In this document: positions 1 to 10,768 of the stretch, one piece after another
How the letters are laid out: each line of letters starts with the position of its first letter
Numbering within the stretch: position 1 is the first letter of the stretch
Assembly (NCBI GenBank): GCA_963745595.1
Contig: CAVUYB010000010.1
Location: 1 to 64,000 of the forward strand
Source: DASZUK01 sp963745595
GTDB lineage: Bacteria > Actinomycetota > Acidimicrobiia > Acidimicrobiales > RAAP-2
Length of the DNA stretch: 64,000 nt
Direction: 5' to 3'
Notes under the pieces: generated by a model
The model's database searches: none
Seen by the model: only the letters and a program-made list of their open reading frames with translations
Told to the model about the DNA's origin: nothing
Program-made: the position numbers and the translations under genes

Positions 1-2
1 GG

Positions 3-75
3 AGCGGACGACGGGATTCGAACCCGCGACCCCAACCTTGGCAAGGTTGTGCTCTACCAACTGAGCCACGTCCGC
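3..75 (-). tRNA. tRNA-Gly (anticodon GCC)
   Basis: Read on the minus strand, this is a complete cloverleaf of 73 nt. The acceptor arms GCGGACG and CGTCCGC pair perfectly, the D-arm contains GGCTCAGTTGGTAGAGC, the anticodon loop TTGCCAA gives GCC, and the T-arm carries GGTTCGAATCC. The discriminator base is U. The two bases before the window start complement CC, so a 3' CCA may be encoded, but its last base lies outside the window. It decodes GGC/GGU glycine codons. Confidence 0.95.
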
Positions 76-87
76 GCTGCCGACACT

Positions 88-1594
88 TTACCCCCCGAGA
101 CGCCGGGCGTGTGAACCCCCGGCCGCCGGCCCGTCGAGCGCCGCCACGAAGAGCGCCCCGAGCTCGTCGTCGACCAGGTCGGCCAGCCGCCGCACGTCCG
201 GGACGAGCCGCCGGCAGCCGAGCAGGCCGAAGTAGACCGTGCCCCGGTAGCTCATCGCCGTCACGTTGAGGCCGACGCCCTCGGTGATCGGGCCGACCGG
301 GTACAGCGCGGCGACCCGGCTGCCCGCGCACCAGAGGTCGAAGTCCGGCCCCGGCACCGTCGACGCGACGAGGTTGAACATCGGCGGCAGCCGATCGAAG
401 AGCCGGAGCCCCGCCGCCCAGCGGACCACCCGGGCCGAGACCGCCGGCACCGCCATCTTGGCCAGGTCCTCCAACAGGTCCCCGCCGAGCAGCGCCTCCT
501 GCGCCTTCGCCGCGCCGGCCGCCGCGGCGATCGCCCGCAGCCGTTCGACCGGGTCGTCGACGTCCGTCGCCAGCGACACGAGCATCGCCGACACCCGGTT
601 GCCGAGCGCGACGTCCGCCGCGCTGTCCGGTGCGCTCGGACCTCCCGGCCGGCCGGCCCCGACGGGGCGGGTCGACACGGGGACGAACCCGACGAGCGGG
701 CCGTCCGGACGCTCCCCTCGCTCCTCCAGCAGGTCGCGGACCGCCCCCGAGATCGCCGTCAGGAGGACGTCGTTCACCGTGCACCCGAACGCCCGGCGGA
801 CGAGCTTGACGTCGTCGAGCGGCACCTCGACCGTCGCGAACCGGCGGCGCGACGACAGGTTCCCGTTCAACGACGTCCGCGGCGCACTGAACGGCGCCGG
901 GCGGTGGCGCGCTCCCCCGCTCGGCCAGCTCCCGGTTGTGGCCCGTCACACCGACGATGGCGTCCACGGCCCGGCGGAGCGTGTCCCGGACCACCTCCGG
1001 CTGGCGGGCCAGGCCGGCGGCCGCGTGCCGGAGGAGCGCGACCGACGACGGGATCGGCGCCGGGTCCCACCGCTCCGCCGGGAACGGGATCGCCCGACCG
1101 CGGGGGCTGAGGTCCAAGAACGCACCGAGCAGCGACGCCCCCGAGACGCCGTCGAGGATCGCGTGGTGCAGCTTGACGACGACCGCCGTCCGGTCGCCGG
1201 CCAGCCCCTCGACCACGACCATCTCCCACAACGGCCGGCTCGGGTCGAGCGCCCGGGCCATGAAGTCGGCGACGACGTCCGCCAGCTCGTCCGAGCCCCC
1301 TGGCTCCGAGACGCTCGCCCGGTGGACGTGGTCGTCGAGGTCGAACTCCGGGTCGTCCAGCCAGACCGGCTGGTACAGACCGAACGGCATCGGCACCGCC
1401 CGCTGGCGGAGCGGTCGCACGAGATGGACGCGCTGCTCGAAGACCCGGCGGATCTGGGCGTACCGGGTATCCGTCGAGAACAGCGACCGACGGCCCTCTG
1501 GCGGGTCGAGGACGAGGACCGCGCCGACCTGGAGGTGGCTCGTCCCGGTCTCGAGGGCCAGGAACATCGCGTCGATCCCCTGCAGCGTCTCCAT
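88..1594 (-). CDS. Wax ester synthase/diacylglycerol acyltransferase (WS/DGAT), one frameshift
   Basis: This is a bifunctional acyl-CoA:alcohol / acyl-CoA:diacylglycerol acyltransferase of the type that makes storage wax esters or triacylglycerol. The start is METLQGIDAMFLALET at 1594, 25 bases after dut on the same strand. The catalytic motif HHAILDG lies near residues 143-149, and PLWEMVVVEGL and SGASLL are typical of the N-terminal half. The C-terminal half (from about 900 down to 88) begins PFSAPRTSLNGNLSSRRRFA and carries the family's FNLVASTVPGP and YPVGPITEGVGLN blocks. The two halves are in different frames. The switch lies near 898-905 in a CCGCCC stretch and fits loss of one C. Total length, about 500 residues, is normal for the family. 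The product, or a related one, would link the lipid-catabolic genes in this window to storage lipid. Confidence 0.85.
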
Positions 1595-1619
1595 GCCCGC
1601 TCCCGCCCGGTCCAGCCGG

Positions 1620-2063
1620 TCAGCGACCGCTGTGGCCGAACCCTCCGGTCCCCCGGTCCGCCGCCGGCAGGTCGTCCTCGGCCACCGGCTCGAACCGCGC
1701 GGCGGTGACCGCCTGAATGACGAGCTGGGCGATCCGGTCGCCCCGGCGGACCTCGTAGTCCTCCTTCGGGTCCGTGTTGACGAGTAGCACCGCCAGCTCG
1801 CCCCGGTAACCCGCGTCGATCAGTCCCGGCGTGTTCAGGCACGTCACGCCGTGCCGGAGCGCCAGCCCGCTCCGCGGCTGGACGAACCCGGCGTGGCCCG
1901 GCGGGATGGCGACGATCAGCCCGGTCGGCACCAACGCCCGCCCGCCGCCCGCCGCCAGCACCGCGCCGTCCCGGGCGTGGAGGTCAGCGCCGGCGTCGCC
2001 CGGCTTCGCGTACGACGGCAGCGGCAGTTCCGGGTCGAGCTGGTGGACGGGAACATCGAGCAT
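1620..2063 (-). CDS. dut: dUTP diphosphatase (dUTPase)
   Basis: It hydrolyses dUTP to dUMP and pyrophosphate in the cytosol, keeping uracil out of DNA and supplying dTMP synthesis. All five trimeric dUTPase motifs are visible in 147 residues: GDAGADL, PRSGLA, a GLIDAGYRGEL segment, RIAQLV, and a glycine-rich C-terminal tail RGTGGFGHSG. The length is normal. A -10-like TAGTGT ends six bases before the ATG, so the mRNA is probably leaderless. The gene diverges from orn, leaving 81 bases for both promoters, and is followed by the acyltransferase after 25 bases. Confidence 0.95.
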   Translation of the reverse strand: MLDVPVHQLDPELPLPSYAKPGDAGADLHARDGAVLAAGGGRALVPTGLIVAIPPGHAGFVQPRSGLALRHGVTCLNTPGLIDAGYRGELAVLLVNTDPKEDYEVRRGDRIAQLVIQAVTAARFEPVAEDDLPAADRGTGGFGHSGR

Positions 2064-2144
2064 CGTCCGACACTACCGGCGGCGAGACGAGCGCCCCCGA
2101 TCCGATCGGCCGCCCGCCGGCGGGGTCCCGATAGCATCCTGCCC

Positions 2145-2701
<557 letters not shown>

Positions 2702-2705
<4 letters not shown>

Positions 2706-4498
2706 CCGCGGACGCCGTCGTCAGCGGCGACCAGCCGAACGAGCTGATGACGTTGGCCGAAGCCGAAGCCGAGCTCACCGCGCCCGGCCAGCTCTTCGAG
2801 ATGGACGACCTCGACATCCGCGGCGTGCCGACGCGGGTCTGGAAGGCCGCCCCCCAGTCGCTGCGCACCGTCCTCGACCTGACGCTCGCCTACGGCGATA
2901 AGGACCTCCTCGTCTACGAGGACGAGCGGACGACGTTCGACGAGCACTACCGGATCGTCGCCACGCTCGCCCACCGGCTCCGCGACGAGCTCGGCGTCGA
3001 GAAGGGCGACCGCGTCGCCATCGCCATGCGGAACCTGCCCGAGTGGTCGATGGCCTTCTGGGCCATTGCCGTCGCCGGTGCCGTCGTCGTCCCGCTCAAT
3101 GCCTGGTGGACCGGCGACGAGCTCCGCTACGGGCTCGCCGACTCCGGTGCCGTCGTCGCCGTCGTCGACGAGGAGCGCGCCGACCGCATCCGCGCCGCCA
3201 CCGGCGACCGCGGCGACCTGCGGACGATGATCGTCGTCAGCGAGCACCGCGGCCGGCCGCCTGTCGTCCGGACCGGCGATCGGCCGGTCCGCGAGATCGC
3301 GTTCGCCGACATCCTCGGCGACGTCGCGCCCGACGCCGTCCCGCCGGACGTCGACATCCAACCGGACGACGACGCGACGATCTTCTACACGTCCGGGACG
3401 ACCGGCCGGCCGAAAGGTGCCGTCGGGACGCACCGCAACACGTGCACGAACCTGATGAACCTGTTCTTCGTGAACACCCGCGGCCAGCTCCGGTACGGCA
3501 AGTCCGCCCTCACCGACGTCTCCGGGACGACCCAGTCCGGGTACCTCCTGACCGTCCCGCTGTTCCACGCCACCGGCTGCCACGCCGTCCTCGTCACCAA
3601 CACCGCGGCCGGCGGCAAGCTCGTCATGGTCCACCACTTCGATCCCGAGCGCGTCCTCGAGCTGATCGAGCGCGAGCGGATCACGACGTTCGGCGGCGTC
3701 CCGACGATGGTCATGCAGGTGCTCGACTCCCCCGACTTCGCCCGTCGCGACGTCTCGTCCGTCAAGTCCGTCTCGTACGGCGGCGCGCCGGCCCCGCCCG
3801 AGCTCGTCCGCCGGATCCGCGACGCCTTCCCCGATGTCCAGCCCGGCAACGGCTACGGCCTGACCGAGACGACCGCGATCACGTCGATGAACACCGGCGC
3901 CGACTACGTCGACAAACCGGACAGCGTCGGCCCGTCGATGCCGGTCACCGACGTCGCCATCGTCCCCGAGGACTTCGACCGGCCGGAGCCGACGCCCGAC
4001 CTGCCCACCGGGCCGGACGTCACCGGCGAGCTGTGGGTCAAGGGGCCGCAGGTCGTCCGCGGCTACTGGCACCGCCCCGAAGAGACCGCCCACGTCTTCA
4101 CGAACGGCTGGCTCCACACCGGCGACATCGCCCGCATCGACGACGACGGCTTCATCTACATCGTCGACCGCGCCAAGGACGTCATCATCCGCGGCGGCGA
4201 GAACGTCTACTCCGTCGAGGTCGAAGCCGCCCTCTTCGAGCACCCCGCGGTCGCCGACTGCGCGGTCATCGGCGTGCCCCACCCGACGCTCGGCGAAGAG
4301 GTCGGCGCGGTCGTCGTCCTCCGACCCGGCCACAAGGTGACCGCCGACGAGCTCGCCAGCCACGTCCGCGACCGGTTGGCCGCCTTCGCCGTCCCGACCC
4401 GTTTCTGGTTCGTCGACCACCCGCTGCCGCGCAACCCGGCCGGCAAGGTGCTCAAACGCCAGCTCCGCGCCGACCTGCTCGGCGACGTCGAGAACTGA
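2702..4498 (+). CDS. AMP-dependent acyl-CoA synthetase/ligase
   Basis: This adenylate-forming enzyme activates a carboxylic acid, probably a fatty acid, to its CoA thioester using ATP. The A3 P-loop FYTSGTTGRPKGA lies near residues 229-241, the A5 motif GYGLTETTA near residue 390, the A8 hinge YIVDRAKDVIIRGGENVYS near residue 485, and the catalytic lysine region NPAGKVLKRQL near the C-terminus. The N-terminal stretch before the AMP-binding domain, about 60 residues, is somewhat long. It starts with GTG overlapping the orn stop. The exact acyl substrate cannot be read from sequence. A perfect hairpin directly follows the stop codon. Confidence 0.9.
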
Positions 4499-4526
4499 CG
4501 ACGCCGGCCCGAAGGCCGGCGTCGTC
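4497..4526. terminator. Bidirectional terminator hairpin
   Basis: A perfect 13-bp stem (GACGACGCCGGCC and its complement) closes a CGAA tetraloop and starts inside the TGA stop of the acyl-CoA ligase. The opposing peroxiredoxin gene ends 49 bases further on, so the hairpin sits between convergent genes. There is no U tract, which is usual for high-GC actinobacterial terminators. Confidence 0.75.
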
Positions 4527-4574
4527 GATGGATCTGGTTGACCGTACGGCCGGGGTCGACCCCGGCCGCCGTCG

Positions 4575-5210
4575 TTACTTGTTCGGCTGCGGCGTGACCC
4601 GGAGGTACGGCTTGATCGCCTTGAACCCCTTCGGGAACCGCGTCTTCGCGTCGTCGTCCGAGACGGCCGGCGCGATGATGACGTCCTCGCCGTCCGTCCA
4701 GTTGACCGGCGTCGCCACCGAGTAGTCCGCGGTCAGCTGCAGCGAGTCGAGGACGCGGATGATCTCGTCGACGTTCCGGCCGGTCGACGCCGGGTACGTC
4801 AGCGTCAGTTTGACCTTCTTGTCCGGCGCGATGATGAACACCGACCGCACCGTCAGCGTGTCGTTGGCGTTCGGGTGGATCATGTCGTAGAGGTCCGCCA
4901 CCTGCCGGTCCTCGTCGCCGATGAGCGGGAACGACAGCGCCGAGCCCTGCGTCTCCTCGATGTCGCCGGCCCAGCCCTTGTGGGAGGACACCGAGTCGAC
5001 CGACAGGCCGATCAGCTTGGTGTTCCGCTTGTCGAACTCCGGCTTCGCCTTCGAGAACGCGCCCAGCTCGGTCGTGCAGACCGGCGTGAAGTCCTTCGGG
5101 TGCGAGAAGAGGATCCCCCAGCTGTCGCCGAGCCACTCGTGGAAGTTGATCGTCCCCTCCGTCGTGTCCGCGGTGAAATCGGGAGCGGTATCGCCCAATC
5201 GAACTGCCAT
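4575..5210 (-). CDS. 1-Cys peroxiredoxin (Prx6 / AhpC-TSA family)
   Basis: It reduces hydrogen peroxide or organic hydroperoxides through a single peroxidatic cysteine. The active-site block FSHPKDFTPVCTTELG places Cys45. The C-terminal half has the Prx6-type extension with GRNVDEIIRVLDSLQLT and VATPVNWTDGEDVI, and no partner cysteine is seen there. The length of 211 residues fits the 1-Cys class. ATG at 5210 was chosen because AGGAG lies a few bases upstream and MAVRLGDTAPDF is a standard N-terminus. It probably forms a single-gene unit. Confidence 0.93.
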   Translation of the reverse strand: MAVRLGDTAPDFTADTTEGTINFHEWLGDSWGILFSHPKDFTPVCTTELGAFSKAKPEFDKRNTKLIGLSVDSVSSHKGWAGDIEETQGSALSFPLIGDEDRQVADLYDMIHPNANDTLTVRSVFIIAPDKKVKLTLTYPASTGRNVDEIIRVLDSLQLTADYSVATPVNWTDGEDVIIAPAVSDDDAKTRFPKGFKAIKPYLRVTPQPNK

Positions 5211-5411
5211 GGAGTTTTCTCCTATGTGCCGGGGCAGGGCGTCATGTCGTTGCGTCGAGAACGCCCCGCGAGGACGTCGCCGTGCCGGATGTCGTGGTGT
5301 CGTCACCCACGATAACGGAACCGAATTCAATTGTCGACCGGTTCGGTCAAGATTCTGCGATCCGGCCGGGGGGTCGCCGGCCTTCCGGACCCGTCGCGCG
5401 AGAATCGACGA

Positions 5412-6265
5412 GTGGGAGATGGCGAGCATCTCCGCCAATTCGGCGGCCAGCAGGACAATTCCGACCGCGACCCCGTTCGCGTCGACGACCGCGGCCCCGT
5501 TCGCGTCGTCACGATCGACCGTCCGACCGTCCGCAACGCCGTCGACGCCGCCACCGCCGACCGCCTCCGCGACGCCTTCGTGCAGTTCGACCGCGACGAC
5601 GCCGTCGCCGTCGCCGTCCTGACCGGTGCCGGCCAGCACTTCTGCGCCGGCGCCGACCTGAACGCCCTCGCGGCCGGTGACCGACGGCCCGTGCCCGACG
5701 ACGGCCCCGGCCCGATGGGCCCGACCCGGCTGACGCTGTCCAAGCCCGTGATCGCCGCCGTCGAGGGCTACGCCGTCGCCGGCGGCCTCGAGCTCGCCCT
5801 CTGGTGCGACCTTCGCGTCGCCGCCGACGACGCCGTCTTCGGTGTCTTCTGCCGCCGGTTCGGCGTCCCGCTCTGCGATCTCGGGACCGTCCGCCTGCCC
5901 CGCCTGATCGGCCACTCCCGAGCCATCGACCTCATCCTGACCGGTCGCGCCGTCGACGGCCCCGAAGCCCTCGCCATCGGGCTCGCCAACCGGCTCGTCG
6001 CCCCCGGCGACGCCCTCGCCGCCGCCGTCGACCTCGCCCACGAGCTCGCCGCCTTCCCCCAGACCTGCCTGCGCAGCGACCGCGCCGCGGCCATCGAGCA
6101 GTGGGGGCTCACCGAGGCCGACGCGGCCGTCCTCGAAGCTCGCCGCGGCCGCCACGTCATCGCCTCCGGCGAGTCGCTCGCCGGCGCCACCCGGTTCGCC
6201 GCCGGTGACGGCCGCGGTGGCGTTGGCGGTGCCCGGGCCACGGCGGGGTCGAGGTCGGGCCGTGA
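5412..6265 (+). CDS. Enoyl-CoA hydratase/isomerase (crotonase), 3' frame disruption
   Basis: This crotonase-fold protein probably hydrates 2-enoyl-CoA in beta-oxidation. Visible motifs are VRVVTIDRPTVRNAVD at the start of the fold, GAGQHFCAGADL (oxyanion-hole loop) and EGYAVAGGLELALWCD with the conserved Gly and Glu. The start is uncertain: GTG 5412 is in frame, and the family domain begins about 20 codons later. The frame then runs on without a stop far past the domain end. A TGA in another frame at 6263-6265 overlaps the next start (GTGA), so a single-base indel near 6235-6260 is likely and I end the gene there. Substrate range is unknown. Confidence 0.75.
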
Positions 6266-6969
6266 GCGGCACCGTGCCGGGCACCCGGCCGACCGTCGCC
6301 GCCTTCGACTTCGACGGCACGCTCACCCGCGGCGGCAGCGTCCTGCCGTTCCTCGTCGCCGTCCGCGGCGTCGTGCCGACCGCGCTCGCCGTCCTGCGGT
6401 GCCTGCCCGGCCTCGTCCGCGGCGCCCTGTTCAGCGGTGCCGCGGCCGACGACACCAAGGAGGCGCTGTTCACCCAGCTCCTGTCCGGGCTCCCGGCCGC
6501 CGACGTCGACCGCGTCGCCGCCGACTTCGCCGAGCACCACCTCCGGCGGCGCCTCCGCCCGGATACCCGCAGCCGTCTCGACTGGCACCGCAAGCAAGGC
6601 CATCGCGTCGTCGTCGTCTCCGCCTCCCCCGACTGCTACGTCCGGCCGGCCGCCGACCTGCTCGGTGCCGACGCCGCCCTCGCCACCCGCCTCGCCGTCA
6701 GCGGCCACCTCGTCACCGGCCGCTACGACGGCAAGAACTGCCGCGGCGCCGAGAAGTACGCCCGCCTCGCCAGCTGGCTCCGCGCCGAGGGCCTCAACGG
6801 CGCCGGGCCGAACGCGCCGGTGCTGTGGGCCTACGGGAACAGCCGGGGCGACCTCCGCCTCCTCCAGGCCGCCGACCACGGCGTCGACGCCGGTCGGCTC
6901 GGCCGCTACGGTCGGCTCGCCCGCTACCCGCGACTGGCCGCGGTCATCGCCGACGCCCCGCCGGCCTGA
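6262..6969 (+). CDS. HAD-IB family phosphatase (SerB-like)
   Basis: This is a haloacid-dehalogenase-superfamily hydrolase of subfamily IB, related to phosphoserine phosphatase and CicA-type proteins. The motif I nucleophile and acid appear in AAFDFDGTLT (Asp16 and Asp18), motif II serine in VVVVSASPD, the motif III lysine in GAEKYARL, and motif IV in YGNSRGDLRLL. The length is 235 residues. GTG at 6262 overlaps the presumed crotonase stop by four bases, suggesting coupled translation. The phosphorylated substrate is not evident; lysophosphatidic or serine phosphates are handled by relatives. Confidence 0.85.
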   Translation: MSGTVPGTRPTVAAFDFDGTLTRGGSVLPFLVAVRGVVPTALAVLRCLPGLVRGALFSGAAADDTKEALFTQLLSGLPAADVDRVAADFAEHHLRRRLRPDTRSRLDWHRKQGHRVVVVSASPDCYVRPAADLLGADAALATRLAVSGHLVTGRYDGKNCRGAEKYARLASWLRAEGLNGAGPNAPVLWAYGNSRGDLRLLQAADHGVDAGRLGRYGRLARYPRLAAVIADAPPA

Positions 6970-7034
6970 CGCACCGCCGGCCGGCCATCGGTTCCTTCGC
7001 CGGCCCGACTGACCGTCCGCCGGCCAGCCGACCG

Positions 7035-9165
7035 TCAGCTCGTCGTCGCGGCGATCCCGACGACCCGACCGGTGTAGTTGCTGACCGCCGTCGTCAGGTC
7101 GCCGAGCTGCGGTGCGTCGCCGAACGCGGTGACCCGCCCGGCGGCCGTCGTCACCAGGTACCCGCCACCGCTCGGCGTCGCCGCCAGGCCGACGACCCCG
7201 TTCCCGCCGGCCGTGCCCGCCGCCGACCCGTGGAACGTCGCGTCGCCGAACGCGAAGATCCCGCCGTCCGCCGCCACCAGCCAGTACCCGCCGCCGTCCG
7301 GCGTCGTGGCCATCCCGACCATCGGCTTCACCAGGTGGAGACTGCCGGTCGAGCCGTAGAACGTCGCGTCGCCGAACGCGAAGATCCCGCCGTCCGCCGC
7401 TACCAGCCAGTACCCGCCGCCGTCCGACGTCGCGGCCATCCCGACGATCGGCTGGTTGAGCGGCCGACCGCCCATCGAACCGTAGAAGTGCGCGTCGCCG
7501 AAGCTGAAGATGCCGCCGTCGCTGGCGACCTCCCAGTAGCCGCCGCCGTCCGGCGTCGCGGCCATCCCGACCATCGGCTGGTTGAGCGGCCGACCGCCCA
7601 TCGAGCCGGAGAAGTGCGCGTCGCCGAAGCTGAAGATGCCGCCGTCCGACGCGTCCTCCCAGTAGCCGCCGCCGTCCGGCGTCGCCGCCAAGCCGACGAC
7701 CGGCTTGTTGAGCGGCTGGCCGCCCATCGAGCCGTCGAACGTCGCCCCCCCGAACGCGAAGACCCCGCCGTCCGCCGCCGACAGCCAGTAGCCCTGGACG
7801 CCCCCGCTCGCCCCGAGAACGGCCGGCGGTCCCGACAGGTTCCCGAGCGTCGCCGGGCCGTAGTAGTGGGTGACGATCTGCTGGTACGTCCAGTTCCCCT
7901 GCCCGTTGTCCTGGTTGATCGCATAGCCCAGCGCTCCCCACTGGCCCATGCCGATGCCGTGGCCCCAGCCATGCCCGGTGACCGACACCCCGGTCGCGGA
8001 TGTCCCGGTGACGTGGAAGAAGTCCGACTTGAGGCCCAGGTCGTCGGCGAACTCCGGGCCGGTCACCTGCTTCGAGCCGGCTGACCCGAACACCGTGATC
8101 TTGTTGACCCGGCCGAATGTCTGGCCCGGCGGCTTCCCCGGCCCTGTTGTCACTGTCCCGACGTGCGAGAACGTGCCGATCGACCACGCACCCTGGATGG
8201 ACGCGGCCGAGATCGTCGCTGTCCACGAGTGGTTGGGGTTTGTGGCGATCACGTCACCTGTGTCCGGCACCGGCGTGAACGGCGATGTCTGGCCCGGCCC
8301 CGACGTGTACCCGCCGGTCGACGCCGAGTACTCGGTCGTCGCGATCGACCCGTTCGGCATGAACATCACCTGGCCGGCCGTGTCCGACGCGGCGGCGATC
8401 GTCGTCGACGTCTCGTACTTCGTCCCGCGGTACGTCTGGCACGACAGGTCGCACGTGTCCGCGTAGCCGCCGTACCCGCCCAGGTTGGCCAGCACGTACG
8501 ACCGGACCGCCACCGCCTGGGACTCCAGCTCCTGGAACCCCCAGTCCTCGCCCTGCGGTCCCGCCCCGCCCAGGCTGCCCCACGTCGACGGCGACTCCCC
8601 CGGCACCGTGTCCGCCACGTACTCCTCCAGCGGCAGCGTGTTCACCGTCCGCGCCGCGCCTGTCGAGTTGTACCGTCGCCGTCAACGTCCCCCGGTCGTT
8701 CGTGCTCTGTGTGCCGGCGACACACAGCGTGAGGAACTGGCTCGCCGTCACCGGGCTCGCCGTCGGGTTCTTCGCGCCCGTGCCCACCTGTACCGACCAC
8801 GGCGCCGCGCCGCCCGGTTCCGTCCCCGCACATGTCAGCGCCGTCTGGACGTTCCACGTCTCCGGCCGCCGCCTTTTGGAACCGGACCGCCGGGGCGTTC
8901 GCCACGCCCGGCGCCGACACCCCACCGGCCGACGAGACGATGACGTCGAGTGTGTTGTTCTCCGTCATCGCGATCCGCACTGTCGTCGTGTCCGTCGGGA
9001 CCGTCGCCGGCCTCGCGGCCGATGCCTCCGCCGGGACCGACGCCGCCGACCCGCCGGGCGTCGTCAGGGTCGTCGCCGCGCGGCCGGGACCGCGCCGAGC
9101 ACGACGCCGGCCGCCATCGCCACGACCGCGGCCGCCGCCACGACCGCCAACGGGGCCGCCGCCAC
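7035..9165 (-). CDS. Secreted SpoIID/LytB-domain protein with C-terminal repeat propeller (three frameshifts)
   Basis: The protein is exported and probably acts on, or is held at, the cell wall. A hydrophobic Ala/Val segment near the likely GTG start (9165) looks like a signal peptide. The middle has the SpoIID/LytB pattern: LPLEEYVADTVPGE, QELESQAVAVRSYVLAN, TGGYTSG and GHGWGHGIGMGQWGA. The C-terminus holds six ~42-residue units, five clear DGG(I/V)F..FG repeats and a degenerate last one, the same kind of array as in the two proteins at 14.3 and 16.7 kb. The reading frame changes near 9090, 8870 and 8665, while homology continues. SpoIID proteins cleave glycan strands; whether this one is active cannot be told. 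Confidence 0.78.
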
Positions 9166-9340
9166 GGCGGCTCGCCGACCACGGCCCGCGTCTGGCTGCT
9201 GTTACGCAAGTGGCTGATGGGACCACAGCCTATCGACCGCCGTCCGCCGACCGGTGCCACCGCGCCGACGTGGCAGCGCGGCGCGTGGGCCCCCGGAGGG
9301 GAGCCTCGCCCGCCGCGACCATCCCGGTACACTGCCCGCC

Positions 9341-10417
9341 GTGCGAGTCGACCAGGTCATTCCGTCCCTGGCCAGCCGCGACGCCATCGGCGTCCACACC
9401 CTCACGCTGACCAACGCCCTCCGTGACGTCGGGATCGACTCCGACATCTTCTACGGCAACGCCACGCCCGATGTCGCCGATCTCGGCCGCCCCGTCGTCG
9501 AGCTCGGCCGGGCCGCCCGTGACCGGTGGCTCCTCTACCAGTCCTCGATCGGCAGCCCCGTCTTCGACATCCTCGCCGCCCGGACCGAGCCGAAGCTCGT
9601 CAACTACCACAACATCACCCCCGCTCCCCTGCTCGCGCCCTGGGAGCCGAACGTCGGCTACGAGGTCTCCCTCGGCCGCACCCAGCTCGCCCGGCTCGCC
9701 GCCGAGAGCCGGCTCGCCGTCGCCGACTCCACGTTCAACGAGACCGAGCTGCGCGATGCCGGCTACACGAACACCGCGGTCGTCCCCCTGCTGATCGACA
9801 TGACCGCCACCGGCGCCGACCCCGATCCCGAGCTCGCCGGCCGGCTCGCCGCCGCCAAGGAGCGCGGCGGCGCCGACCTCCTCTTCGTCGGCAAGATCTC
9901 CCCGCACAAGGCGCCCCACGATCTCGTCAAGATGCTCGCCGTCTACCGGCGCCTCTACGACCCCTCCGCCCGGCTCTGGCTCGTCGGGTCACCGCTCGGC
10001 GACAAGTACGGTCCCGCGCTCGCCGGCTTCGTCCACGACCTCGACCTCGACGACGCGGTCACCGTCACCGGCTCCGTCACCGCCGCCGACCTCGAGGCCT
10101 ACTACCAGGCCGCCGACGCCTTCGTCTGCGCCTCCGACCACGAGGGCTTCTGCGTCCCGCTCGTCGAGGCCATGGGCCACCGCGTCCCCGTCGTCGCCAA
10201 CGGCGTCACCGCCATCCCCGAGACCGTCGGCCGCGCCGGGATCGTCCTGCCCGACAAGAACCCCCTCCGGTTCGCCGCCGCCGTCCACCGCGTCGTCACC
10301 GACGACGATCTCCGCGGCCGGATCGCCGCCGCCGCGGCCGACCGCGTCGCCACCTTCTCCGTCACCCGGTCCACCGACCGGTTCGTCGAGCTCGTCCGCG
10401 ACGCCGTCGGCGCCTGA
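9341..10417 (+). CDS. Glycosyltransferase family 4 (GT-B fold)
   Basis: It probably transfers a sugar from a nucleotide donor to a growing surface glycan on the cytoplasmic side. The first half has the acceptor-binding part (RDAIGVHTLTLTNALRDVG, KLVNYHNITP). The second half has the GT4 donor signature LLFVGKISPHKAPHDLV and ASDHEGFCVPLVEAM with the EX7E-type glutamates. The length is 358 residues. GTG 9341 is preceded at seven bases by TACACT, which suggests a leaderless transcript. It resembles the glycosyltransferases at 12.0 and 24.5 kb (shared NYHN or DYHNIT motif), so these are likely paralogues of one pathway. Confidence 0.88.
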   Translation: MRVDQVIPSLASRDAIGVHTLTLTNALRDVGIDSDIFYGNATPDVADLGRPVVELGRAARDRWLLYQSSIGSPVFDILAARTEPKLVNYHNITPAPLLAPWEPNVGYEVSLGRTQLARLAAESRLAVADSTFNETELRDAGYTNTAVVPLLIDMTATGADPDPELAGRLAAAKERGGADLLFVGKISPHKAPHDLVKMLAVYRRLYDPSARLWLVGSPLGDKYGPALAGFVHDLDLDDAVTVTGSVTAADLEAYYQAADAFVCASDHEGFCVPLVEAMGHRVPVVANGVTAIPETVGRAGIVLPDKNPLRFAAAVHRVVTDDDLRGRIAAAAADRVATFSVTRSTDRFVELVRDAVGA

Positions 10418-10768
10418 CCGGGACGCGGCTCTGGCCGTCGTCGTCGGCTGGGCGTCTGGTCGGCGGGCGGCCGGCCGTCTCGTCGGCTGGCCGTCTGGCC
10501 GTCTGGCCTCGGCGCTTCCCGCTTCGAGTCGCCTTTGAGCCGTCTTGAGGCGCCTTCGAGTCGCCGGAGCTTCGGTAGCCGGGTTGCCGAGGGCTCTCGG
10601 TAGCCGGGTTGCCGGGATTACCAATCCCGAAGACCGGACCCGGCCCGAATCCAGGCTCCGAAGACCGGACCCGGCCCGAATCGCCACCAGCACGGCATCT
10701 GATCACATGATTTTTCATTAGTTATCGTTCCATCAGTTGTTGTTACACCCACCTGTGATGATCGATGC
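10418..10768. repeat. Intergenic region with short direct repeats
   Basis: No gene is supported in these 351 bases. The left part is low-complexity, built from variations of GTCTGGCCG and GTCGGCTGG. An 18-base direct repeat (TCGGTAGCCGGGTTGCCG) occurs at 10572-10589 and 10597-10614. A 25-base direct repeat, beginning CCGAAGACCGGACCC, occurs at 10627-10651 and 10658-10682. The last 80 bases are A/T-richer and probably hold the promoter of the HNH gene. Spread of such repeats next to a DUF222/HNH gene suggests local duplication. Confidence 0.7.

Noticed and set aside
5412..8084. Crotonase open frame continuing for ~600 extra residues
   Set aside because: After the crotonase domain the sequence is Arg/Pro-rich out-of-frame DNA over the HAD and SpoIID genes; a lost stop by indel explains it.
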